From the NCBI RefSeq assembly GCF_000760935.2, contig NZ_CP049744.1:1674001-1738000 (forward strand): DNA of 64,000 bases, given 5' to 3'. This document shows, piece by piece, positions 24,869 to 32,061 of this stretch (within the stretch, counting starts at the first letter, position 1; every line of letters begins with the position of its first letter). The stretch is from Rhodococcoides fascians A25f. Its GTDB lineage: Bacteria > Actinomycetota > Actinomycetes > Mycobacteriales > Mycobacteriaceae. The position numbers and the translations under genes were made by a program. The notes under the pieces are model-generated. The model was not told the DNA's origin. It made no database searches and saw only the letters and a program-made list of their open reading frames with translations.

Positions 24869-24878
24869 CATCGCACCC
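24866..24878 (+). promoter_or_regulatory. Leaderless promoter -10 built on the DUF1810 stop codon
   Basis: TAGCAT at 24866-24871 begins with the TAG stop of the DUF1810 gene and is 7 bases before ATG 24879. Confidence 0.4.
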
Positions 24879-25334
24879 ATGACGACTCCACTCGCCGGAT
24901 CCATTGCCTTCGTTCACGCCAGCTGGCACCTGGACATCGTCGACCGCGCGCGAGTGGGTTTCGCAGCAGAACTCGAGCGGCTCGGCCAGGCCGGGACGTC
25001 CATCGACGTCTTCGAGGTCCCGGGAGCATTCGAGATCCCGCTGCATGCGCAGCGGCTGGCCAAGACCGGGAAGTACTCGGCGATCGTTGCCGCCGCACTG
25101 GTGGTGGACGGCGGAATCTATCGACACGACTTCGTCGAGACGGCGGTCATCGACGGTCTCATGCGGGTGCAGCTGGATACCGACGTCCCCGTGTTCTCGG
25201 TGGTGCTCACTCCCCACCATTTCCACGAGCATGCCGACCACAAGGCCTTCTTCACCGCGCATCTCGAAACCAAAGGTGCCGAGGCGGCGAGAGCTGTGGT
25301 CAAAACTCTGGCGTCGCTGGGAACCATCGGCTGA
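24879..25334 (+). CDS. Lumazine synthase, RibH2 type
   Basis: A 151-residue 6,7-dimethyl-8-ribityllumazine synthase family protein. The conserved DVFEVPGAFEIPL loop and GGIYRHDFVETAVIDGLMRVQLDTDVPV region fit the decameric RibH2 subfamily described in Brucella and Mesorhizobium. TPHHFHEH, with three His, occupies the position of the usual catalytic LT(T/P)xxxEQA loop. It stands alone, not with other rib genes, so it is probably a second copy with a special role, or a riboflavin-related protein of altered function. Confidence 0.8.
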   Translation: MTTPLAGSIAFVHASWHLDIVDRARVGFAAELERLGQAGTSIDVFEVPGAFEIPLHAQRLAKTGKYSAIVAAALVVDGGIYRHDFVETAVIDGLMRVQLDTDVPVFSVVLTPHHFHEHADHKAFFTAHLETKGAEAARAVVKTLASLGTIG

Positions 25335-25350
25335 CGCTGGGGCCGACGCC

Positions 25351-25614
25351 ATGGCCGATTCTGTGCGCGGGCCCGATTGCCACACTGCGCCTGGGCTTCA
25401 CGAAGTACTCGCGGGACTCGAACGGCGAGAACCGGTCTTCCACCGCCGCGAGTACGGCACCACGCGGGAAGACTTCGAGCGCCTCACCGATCCAAGTTTT
25501 TGGGAGATCGGAGCTTCGGGTCGGCTCTACAGTCGCGAACACGTCTGGTCGGTCCTCGAAGACCGGTACTCGTCCGACCCGAGCGGTCGGCTCGACACGA
25601 ATCGTGAAGTGTGA
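25351..25614 (+). pseudogene. DUF4440/SnoaL-like protein, C-terminally shortened
   Basis: An 87-residue frame resembling the N-terminal half of small DUF4440 proteins (about 115-125 residues): LHEVLAGLERREPVFHRREYGTT, FERLTDPSFWEIGASGRLYSREHVWSVLEDRY. The family's second half, with the Leu/Tyr strand and the RRxTIWR end, is missing. Just after the stop, another frame reads CDGCADLYH (about 25607-25633), which resembles the lost continuation, so a frameshift followed by erosion is likely. It is directly followed by the SOS-controlled HNH gene. Confidence 0.5.
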
Positions 25615-25708
25615 CGGATGTGCCGACCTCTATCACGAGCTACCGACAGATTCTTTTTCGCGAATAGTGAAGCAGGGCAATAGTTTTCGATTCGACTATC
25701 ATTGCCAG

Positions 25709-25724
25709 TCGAACGCATGTTCGA
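25709..25724. promoter_or_regulatory. Perfect actinobacterial LexA (SOS) box
   Basis: TCGAACGCATGTTCGA matches the mycobacterial SOS box TCGAAC-N4-GTTCGA without mismatch. It directly abuts TACACT (25725-25730), which lies 6 bases before ATG 25737, so LexA bound here would block the promoter of the HNH gene. Confidence 0.85.
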
Positions 25725-25736
25725 TACACTTGGCCC

Positions 25737-27164
25737 ATGACAACGGAGATCTGGCAACTGAGCGAGTCCGAGCTACTCGCCGACGCCATCGCCGCCTCCC
25801 ATGACATTCAGTTGCTCGAAGCCCGCCGTATCGCCCTCGTCGCCGAAATCGACACCCGCGTGAGCCGCGAGAAGCTCGGCTTCCCGGGCCCCGCCGGCTG
25901 GCTGACCTCCACCACCCTGCTTTCACCGTCCAAAGCCACCAAGATCGTCGCCCTCGCCCGAGGACTGAAGAACTTCCCCGACATCGCCGACGCCGTCAAC
26001 ACCGGCAGCATGACCATCGACCACGCCGCCCTGATCCTCACCTTCGCCGAAACACCACCGAAGAACCTCCCGCAAGAAGGCCGGGACATCGCCCGCACCG
26101 CGATGATCACCGCCGCCACCGGGCCCGGCGCACGTACCGGCCGCATCCGTGAAGCGATCACCAAACTCGAAGACACCTACGGCAGCAAGAAACCACCCCC
26201 CGAGGACACCGACCGCAACGAACTGTTCGCATCGAAGATGCTCAACCAGCGGCTCTGCCTCAAAGCCGACTTCGATGCCATCACCGCAGAAAAACTCTTC
26301 ACCGCCCTCTCACCGTTGACCGAACCCCGCCCCGCAGCCGACGGCACCCCCGACGAACGCAGCCCAGCCCAACGCCGAGCCGACGCCTTCGGGCAGATCC
26401 TCGACCACTACCTCGCCTCGAAGGATCGCCCCACCGAGGGCGGCGAGAGACCTCACATCAACCTCCACATCACCCTCCGCGACCTTCAGAGCCGCGGCGA
26501 CGACGTCACCGAAGACGAAAATTCGCACGCTGCACACGAATCCGATACCGACGCCACGGCAGGCGACAGCACAGACACAGACGGCAACGCAGACGGCGAC
26601 GGCACACACGAGAACGCCTCCACCGCAACCGAACCCGATGACCTCACCGGTAGTGCCGATGGATGTGACGGTGCTACGCGACCGAGCCAGGATCGCGGCG
26701 CGTATCGGGACCTGTTCGGTGACGGCACCACCGTCGGGTGGCTGCCGTGGATGGGGCCACTCTCCCGCAATACGTCCCGGCAACTGGCCTGCGATTGTCT
26801 TCTCACCGCCATCGTCATGGACGAGAACGGTTCCCCGATCAACCTTGCCCGCACCGCCCGCACCGTCAACGCCAAACAGAAACGCGCGTTGACCGCCCGT
26901 GATCACGGTTGCGCGTTCCCCGGGTGCGGCAAACCCGCAGCCTGGACCGAAGGCCACCACATCTGGCACTGGACCGATGGTGGCCCGACCGACATGAACA
27001 ATCTCGTCCTACTGTGCGGATTCCACCACCGACTGATCCACCACAGTGACTGGGAAGTGTTCATCGGCGCCGACAACCACCCGTGGTTCGTACCGCCGGC
27101 CACCGTCGACCCCTACCGAGAACCCCGACAATCCCACGCCAGAGCCGGCCCCCACATCGCGTAA
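25737..27164 (+). CDS. DUF222/HNH endonuclease, 13E12 repeat family
   Basis: A 475-residue protein of the 13E12 family: an N-terminal DUF222 domain (LLEARRIALVAEIDTRVSREKLGFPGPAGWLTSTTLLSPSKA, split here as residues about 27-68) and a C-terminal HNH nuclease with CAFPGCGKPAAWTEGHHIWHW (Cys pair and His-His) and LLCGFHHRLIHH. Between them, residues about 255-315 are an Asp/Thr/Ala-rich linker. A perfect LexA box precedes it and the message appears leaderless, so it is SOS-induced. Such genes are multicopy in mycobacteria and rhodococci, and one copy is a prophage attachment target in M. tuberculosis. The role is unknown. Confidence 0.9.
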   Translation: MTTEIWQLSESELLADAIAASHDIQLLEARRIALVAEIDTRVSREKLGFPGPAGWLTSTTLLSPSKATKIVALARGLKNFPDIADAVNTGSMTIDHAALILTFAETPPKNLPQEGRDIARTAMITAATGPGARTGRIREAITKLEDTYGSKKPPPEDTDRNELFASKMLNQRLCLKADFDAITAEKLFTALSPLTEPRPAADGTPDERSPAQRRADAFGQILDHYLASKDRPTEGGERPHINLHITLRDLQSRGDDVTEDENSHAAHESDTDATAGDSTDTDGNADGDGTHENASTATEPDDLTGSADGCDGATRPSQDRGAYRDLFGDGTTVGWLPWMGPLSRNTSRQLACDCLLTAIVMDENGSPINLARTARTVNAKQKRALTARDHGCAFPGCGKPAAWTEGHHIWHWTDGGPTDMNNLVLLCGFHHRLIHHSDWEVFIGADNHPWFVPPATVDPYREPRQSHARAGPHIA

Positions 27165-27180
27165 GCCCATGCAAACAATA

Positions 27181-27212
27181 CAGCCCCGCACCGAGAACAC
27201 GGTGCGGGGCTG
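27181..27212. terminator. Strong hairpin between HNH gene and dapD
   Basis: Perfect 12-bp stem CAGCCCCGCACC (27181-27192) and GGTGCGGGGCTG (27201-27212), 8-base loop, 16 bases after the HNH stop, between convergent genes. It probably terminates both directions. Confidence 0.8.
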
Positions 27213-27251
27213 GAAGAGGTTGGCCCTAAAGCTAATTCGAGAACGTAGCTC

Positions 27252-28205
27252 TCAGTCGTTGGCGTGCAACACTGCGTTCAGTTCGACTCCGGTGCCCTTC
27301 CACGGCACCACCTCGACCGCACCCGAGAGCGAGTTGCGACGGAACAGCAGGTTGGACTTTCCGGTCAGCGTCGCCGCCTTCACCACAGTTCCATCCGGTC
27401 CGCTGACCTTCGTGCCCGCGGTGATGTAGAGCCCCGCCTCGACGACGCAATCGTCACCGAGAGAGATACCGAGTCCGGAGTTGGCACCGAGCAGGCAGCT
27501 CTTCCCGACCGAGATGACGTTCTTACCGCCACCGGACAACGTCCCCATGATGGACGCGCCGCCGCCGACGTCGGAACCATCGCCCACAACAACGCCTGCC
27601 GAGATGCGCCCCTCGACCATCGAGTTGCCGAGCGTGCCTGCGTTGAAGTTGACGAAGCCCTCGTGCATGACCGTCGTTCCGCTGGCCAGATGAGCACCGA
27701 GGCGCACGCGGTCGGCGTCGGCGATGCGAACTCCGGTGGGAACGACGTAGTCGACCAGACGCGGGAACTTGTCGACGCCGTACACCGTCACGTGCCCGCG
27801 GGCGCGGAGCTTCGCGCGCACCGTCTCGAAGCCGTCGACCGCAGCGGGGCCGAAGTTGGTCCATACGACGTTGGCGAGCAGGCCGAACACTCCGTCGAGG
27901 TTCTGCCCGTGCGGCTGAACCAGCCGGTGCGAGAGCAGATGCAGTCGCAGATACGCATCGTGCGCGTCGATCGGGGCGTCGTCGAGGGAGGCGATGCTGG
28001 TGCGAACCGCAACGACCTCGACACCGCGCGCGTCGTCCGGTCCGACGAGAGAAGCGAACTCCTCCGGGATCTCGGATCCCTCGAGTCGAGTGGTGCCGGT
28101 CTCGAAGCCCGACCCGAGCTCGGGGCTCGGAAACCAGGTGTCGAGAACGACACCCGACGTCGTGATGTTGGCAATACCTACTGCTGATGCTCCCTGTGCG
28201 CTCAC
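27252..28205 (-). CDS. dapD: Tetrahydrodipicolinate N-succinyltransferase DapD
   Basis: A 317-residue acyltransferase using succinyl-CoA to make N-succinyl-2-amino-6-ketopimelate in lysine/DAP synthesis. The actinobacterial form has an N-terminal domain and a C-terminal left-handed beta helix, visible as hexapeptide-type repeats ([57 protein letters not shown]). It matches Rv1201c in orientation and position. GTG start at 28205 (MSAQGAS). It is convergent with the HNH gene and divergent from dapE about 1.3 kb away. Confidence 0.95.
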   Translation of the reverse strand: MSAQGASAVGIANITTSGVVLDTWFPSPELGSGFETGTTRLEGSEIPEEFASLVGPDDARGVEVVAVRTSIASLDDAPIDAHDAYLRLHLLSHRLVQPHGQNLDGVFGLLANVVWTNFGPAAVDGFETVRAKLRARGHVTVYGVDKFPRLVDYVVPTGVRIADADRVRLGAHLASGTTVMHEGFVNFNAGTLGNSMVEGRISAGVVVGDGSDVGGGASIMGTLSGGGKNVISVGKSCLLGANSGLGISLGDDCVVEAGLYITAGTKVSGPDGTVVKAATLTGKSNLLFRRNSLSGAVEVVPWKGTGVELNAVLHAND

Positions 28206-28386
28206 GGCAGGAAGAATACGCGGTGGGTTTCGTGCGCGGGTTCACCCGTCATCGCGGGTACGCGGACTGTTTCCGGAATCCGATCCTGATGCCGCGTCGG
28301 TTCGTTACCGATTCGACTGTCGAGTGTGATCGCATCGGGATGCGGGTGTACGGGTAGAGGGCGGGGGAGCTGACAGAGTTTCTCCG

Positions 28387-28530
28387 ATGACCACCCGCAT
28401 CGGCTCGCGCAGCCGTGGAGCCGCCACGGTGGTGGCGGACGGCGTCTCTTTCACCGGATTGGTGACGACGCTGGCCACGACGATCGTCCTCGGAGTCGCC
28501 CTCGGTTTGGTTGTCGCAGGAGCGTGGTAG
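28387..28530 (+). CDS. 47-residue single-helix membrane protein
   Basis: ATG 28387 to TAG 28528. A short basic N-terminus (MTTRIGSRSRGAATVVADG) precedes one long hydrophobic segment (LATTIVLGVALGLVVAGAW) reaching the C-terminus, so the topology would be N-in with a tail anchor. GGGGGAG (about 28362-28369) is rather far upstream for a ribosome-binding site. No family recognised. It lies between dapD and a secreted beta-propeller gene. Confidence 0.45.
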   Translation: MTTRIGSRSRGAATVVADGVSFTGLVTTLATTIVLGVALGLVVAGAW

Positions 28531-28576
28531 ACATGCCCATCGGCTGACAGGGGGTCGCCGAGTCTGGGGGGGCGTC

Positions 28577-29521
28577 ATGAGTTCGAGCAAGTCCACACGC
28601 ACGCGTTCGGCAGTAACGGTGATCGCTGCTGCGCTGATCGCCGTGAGCAGCGCCGTTGTCGGTTCGGGCACCGCTGCCGCCGATCCCAACTGCGCCGGAG
28701 CCGGCGGTTCGTCGGCCGTGGTCACGAGAATTCCCGGGGCAGCTCTCGAAGGCCTGGCCGTCGACGCGTCGGGCCGCGCCTACGTCACCGACATCGTCTC
28801 CGGCCGGGTGTACCGCATCGATGCGCCGGGCCGGGCCGCGTATCCCATCGCGAAGGTTCCGAGCGGCGGCGGCGGAGCTCTGGCCTGGATGCCCGACGGC
28901 ACACTCCTGGTCGGCTACGGAGCCGACCCTCGCGTCTTCGTCGGCGACCTCGTCAAGGCGGCCGGCATCGTTCGACTCGACGTGAACACGCTTGCCGTCA
29001 CCCCATTTGCGACCGGCCTGAGTGCTGCCAACGGACTCGCTGTCGCTGCCGACGGAACTGTGTACGCCACCAACGACTTCGGCTCGCTCATCGGTCGGAT
29101 CGGTCCCGACGGTTCCGTCGACCCGGACTGGGCTCGCTTTCCGAGCGCCAACGGCGCTGTCCTGGACGCCGCTGATCAGTATCTGTACGTCTCGCGAACA
29201 TTCGTGAACCCAGGGGTCAGCCGAATTCCGATCGCCAACCCGTCGGCACCGGAGAGCCTCCTCGACCTGTCGGGACTGGGCTCCTTCGCAGCCCCGGACG
29301 GCCTGACTCTCGATTCCGCCGGACGCCCCGTGGTGCCGCTCAATGCCGGCGGATCCGTCGTCCGCATCGATGCGCCGGGGGCCACCTGCGTGATCGGCAC
29401 CGGTACCCGGTTGACGAGTGTTGTCGCCTACGGTCGCTCCGAACAGGGTTTTTCGAGCGGACGACTGTTCGGTGCAGGCTTCGACGGCGTGGTCCGCGAG
29501 ATTCCGGGACCCAAAGCCTAG
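28577..29521 (+). CDS. Secreted SMP-30/NHL-type beta-propeller protein
   Basis: A 314-residue exported protein with a Sec signal peptide ([27 protein letters not shown], cleavage about residue 36). The mature part has repeated blades of the kind [26 protein letters not shown] and [17 protein letters not shown], typical of SMP-30/gluconolactonase/NHL propellers. A Cys in DPNCAGAG and another in ATCVIG could form a disulfide joining the ends. No catalytic assignment is possible. Its TAG stop doubles as part of the dapE -10. Confidence 0.75.
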   Translation: MSSSKSTRTRSAVTVIAAALIAVSSAVVGSGTAAADPNCAGAGGSSAVVTRIPGAALEGLAVDASGRAYVTDIVSGRVYRIDAPGRAAYPIAKVPSGGGGALAWMPDGTLLVGYGADPRVFVGDLVKAAGIVRLDVNTLAVTPFATGLSAANGLAVAADGTVYATNDFGSLIGRIGPDGSVDPDWARFPSANGAVLDAADQYLYVSRTFVNPGVSRIPIANPSAPESLLDLSGLGSFAAPDGLTLDSAGRPVVPLNAGGSVVRIDAPGATCVIGTGTRLTSVVAYGRSEQGFSSGRLFGAGFDGVVREIPGPKA

Positions 29522-29531
29522 GGTTGTCGGC
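29519..29531 (+). promoter_or_regulatory. Leaderless promoter -10 built on a stop codon, before dapE
   Basis: TAGGGT at 29519-29524 starts with the TAG stop of the propeller gene and lies 7 bases before GTG 29532. No Shine-Dalgarno. Confidence 0.45.
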
Positions 29532-30617
29532 GTGACGCTCGAACTGCATGCCGACCCGATAGATCTCACTGCTGCACTGGTGGACATCCCCAGTGTCAGT
29601 GAGGACGAATCGCGCATCGCCGACGAGGTGGAGCAGGCGCTCCGCGAGCAGACCACGGGCTTCGAGATCATTCGGAGCGGCAACGCCGTTCTGGCCAGAA
29701 CCAACCGCGGACTCGGATCGCGGGTGATGCTGGCCGGCCATCTCGACACGGTGCCCATCGCCGACAACGTGCCGTCGAGGCGGGAACACGACAGTGCCGA
29801 GGGCGACATCCTGCACGGGTGCGGAACCGTCGACATGAAGTCGGGGGACGCCGTCTTCCTTCATCTCGCGGCGACCATCGACAACCCCGCGCACGACCTG
29901 ACTCTGGTGTTCTACGACTGCGAGGAGATCGCGGCCTCGCGAAACGGACTCGGCCGCATCGAGCGAGAACTGCCGGAGTGGCTCGAAGCCGACGTCGCCA
30001 TTCTCGGTGAACCGTCCGGCGGTTTCATCGAGGCCGGGTGTCAAGGGACGCTGCGGGTCCGGCTGACGGCGTCGGGAACGCGGGCGCACAGTGCCCGTTC
30101 CTGGCTGGGAGACAACGCAATTCACAAATTCGGTGCCGTACTCAACCGGCTAGCTGCGTATCGAGCTCGCACCGTCGACATCGACGGCTGCGTGTATCGC
30201 GAAGGGCTGCAAGCAGTTCGGATCTCCGGCGGCGTTGCGGGAAATGTCGTTCCCGACGCCGCCGAACTGGACGTGAATTTCCGGTTCGCGCCGGATCGCA
30301 GTGTCACCGAGGCCGTAGAGCATGTTCGTGAGGTGGTCGACGGGCTCGATCTCGGCTTCGAGGTCACCGACTCGTCACCGGGTGCCCTCCCCGGTCTGAA
30401 CCAGCCCGCGGCGGCTGCGCTGATCGAGGCTGCGGGCGGGCAGTTTCGGGCGAAATACGGCTGGACCGACGTGTCTCGGTTCTCGGCCCTCGGCATCCCG
30501 GCGGTCAATTACGGGCCAGGCGATCCCAACCTCGCGCACAAGCGGGACGAACGCGTCCCCGTCGAGCAGATCAGCCATGTCACACAGGTACTCCGGAGCT
30601 ACCTCTCCGCCGGATAG
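29532..30617 (+). CDS. dapE: Succinyl-diaminopimelate desuccinylase DapE
   Basis: A 361-residue M20-family metallohydrolase that removes succinate from N-succinyl-LL-DAP. Metal and catalytic motifs: [10 protein letters not shown] (metal His and catalytic Asp), [10 protein letters not shown] (bridging Asp), DCEEIA (catalytic and metal Glu), ILGEPSGG, and the C-terminal [16 protein letters not shown] with the last metal His. GTG 29532 gives [18 protein letters not shown], a normal start. It matches Rv1202 after dapD. Confidence 0.95.
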   Translation: MTLELHADPIDLTAALVDIPSVSEDESRIADEVEQALREQTTGFEIIRSGNAVLARTNRGLGSRVMLAGHLDTVPIADNVPSRREHDSAEGDILHGCGTVDMKSGDAVFLHLAATIDNPAHDLTLVFYDCEEIAASRNGLGRIERELPEWLEADVAILGEPSGGFIEAGCQGTLRVRLTASGTRAHSARSWLGDNAIHKFGAVLNRLAAYRARTVDIDGCVYREGLQAVRISGGVAGNVVPDAAELDVNFRFAPDRSVTEAVEHVREVVDGLDLGFEVTDSSPGALPGLNQPAAAALIEAAGGQFRAKYGWTDVSRFSALGIPAVNYGPGDPNLAHKRDERVPVEQISHVTQVLRSYLSAG

Positions 30618-30627
30618 CCTGGACGCC
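30615..30627 (+). promoter_or_regulatory. Leaderless promoter -10 built on the dapE stop codon
   Basis: TAGCCT at 30615-30620 begins with the TAG stop of dapE and lies 7 bases before ATG 30628. Confidence 0.4.
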
Positions 30628-31395
30628 ATGAACAGCGTCGAGGGCCCCAGCAGTTCCGAGGGACACACCGAGAAGCCGGCCAGACACAAGGGATCCGTAG
30701 TACTCCGGCGTGGCCGAAACACCGAGACGTCCACCTCCGATCAACGCTTGCTCGACGAGCGAGGACCGGGCAACTGGATTCACTCCGATACCTGGCGAGT
30801 GCTGCGCATCCAGAGCGAGTTCGTCGAGGGATTCGGCGCGCTCGCCGAGGTACCGAAAGCCGTGACGGTGTTCGGGTCTGCCCGCACCCCCGTCGACCAT
30901 CCCGAGTACGCCCGAGCCCGGCAGCTCGGCACCGCTCTCGCCGAGGAGGGCTTTGCCGTCATCACCGGCGGCGGGCCGGGCGTGATGGAAGGTGCCAACC
31001 GCGGTGCGAGCGAGGCCGACGGTTACTCGATCGGACTTGGCATCGAATTGCCGTTCGAGCAAGGACTCAACGAGTGGGTCGATCTGGGCGTCAACTTTCG
31101 ATACTTCTTCGTTCGCAAGACCATGTTCGTCAAGTACTCCCAGGCGTTCGTCTGCCTGCCCGGTGGCTTCGGTACCCTCGACGAACTGTTCGAGGCGCTG
31201 ACCCTGGTGCAGACCGCAAAGGTCACGAAGTTCCCGATCGTGTTGTTGGGCAAAGACTTCTGGTCGGGACTGCTCGATTGGATCAAGACGACTCTCGTGA
31301 AAGAAGGCAAGGTGTCCGAGAAGGACCTCGACCTCATCCACTGCACCGACAGCGTCGACGAGGCCGTCCGCATCGTCCGCGAGGCCCAGCAGTGA
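30628..31395 (+). CDS. LOG-family protein with N-terminal extension
   Basis: A 255-residue lysine-decarboxylase-like (LOG) protein. The nucleotide-binding motif VITGGGPGVMEGANRGA and the signature CLPGGFGTLDELFE (PGGxGTxxE) are intact; the first 60 residues are a polar extension. LOG enzymes release free cytokinin or adenine from nucleoside monophosphates. It overlaps a second LOG gene by 4 bases, so the two are coupled and may form a heteromer. Neighbours dapE and fadD6 match the Rv1202-Rv1206 region. Confidence 0.85.
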   Translation: MNSVEGPSSSEGHTEKPARHKGSVVLRRGRNTETSTSDQRLLDERGPGNWIHSDTWRVLRIQSEFVEGFGALAEVPKAVTVFGSARTPVDHPEYARARQLGTALAEEGFAVITGGGPGVMEGANRGASEADGYSIGLGIELPFEQGLNEWVDLGVNFRYFFVRKTMFVKYSQAFVCLPGGFGTLDELFEALTLVQTAKVTKFPIVLLGKDFWSGLLDWIKTTLVKEGKVSEKDLDLIHCTDSVDEAVRIVREAQQ

Positions 31396-31970
31396 ACAAT
31401 TCGGTAGCGAGCAACCCAGCAACTGGGGGACACACGCTCAGTGTCTGCGTCTACTGCGCGTCGGGTCCCGTCGACTCCTCGTTCATCGAACTCGCTCGAG
31501 ACGTCGGAACCGAGATCGGCCGACGTGGCTGGCAACTCGTCTCGGGCGGTGGCAACGTCTCGATGATGGGCGCGGTGGCCGCGGCGACGCGAGCGGCAGG
31601 CGGGAACACCGTCGGCGTCATCCCGAAGGCACTCGTGCACCGCGAGGTCGCGGACGTCGACGCCGATGAGCTGATCGTCACCGACACGATGCGCGAGCGC
31701 AAGAAGATCATGGAGGATCGCGCCGACGCGTTCATCACGCTGCCCGGCGGTATCGGAACGCTCGAGGAACTGTTCGAGACGTGGACTGCGGGCTACCTGG
31801 GCATGCACAGCAAGCCGATGGTGATGCTCGATCCGTTCGGACATTTCGACGGGATGATGCAGTGGATAGATGGTCTCCGGTCGACCGGATTCGTGCAACA
31901 GCGAGCACTCGACGCACTGGTCAGGACGACGACGGTCGAATCGGCGCTGGATGCGTGCGCAACGTTGTGA
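31392..31970 (+). CDS. LOG-family cytokinin riboside 5'-monophosphate phosphoribohydrolase
   Basis: A 192-residue LOG protein of typical length, from GTG 31392 overlapping the upstream stop. Motifs LVSGGGNVSMMG and TLPGGIGTLEELFE carry the conserved Arg/Glu active-site region (RERKKIM upstream). The M. tuberculosis counterpart Rv1205 has phosphoribohydrolase activity, and its regulation matters because cytokinin breakdown yields toxic aldehydes. It is the second of a coupled LOG pair. Confidence 0.88.
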   Translation: MNNSVASNPATGGHTLSVCVYCASGPVDSSFIELARDVGTEIGRRGWQLVSGGGNVSMMGAVAAATRAAGGNTVGVIPKALVHREVADVDADELIVTDTMRERKKIMEDRADAFITLPGGIGTLEELFETWTAGYLGMHSKPMVMLDPFGHFDGMMQWIDGLRSTGFVQQRALDALVRTTTVESALDACATL

Positions 31971-32012
31971 CAGGTCACGAACCTTGCCCGCGGAGTGAGA
32001 TGCTCAAACTTG

Positions 32013-32031
32013 TTACCCTCAAGTAGGGTAA
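32013..32031. promoter_or_regulatory. Inverted repeat upstream of fadD6
   Basis: TTACCCT (32013-32019), CAAGT, AGGGTAA (32025-32031): perfect 7-bp arms, 30 bases before the fadD6 ATG. An operator for a lipid-responsive repressor is plausible; the regulator is not known. Confidence 0.5.
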
Positions 32032-32061
32032 GAAATCTCACACCGTCTCAAAGGGGAGTTC

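Noticed and set aside
27144..27251. Attachment site or transposon end at the right edge of the HNH gene
   Set aside because: Only the terminator hairpin is visible; no matching direct or inverted repeat was found at the left edge near 25615-25736.
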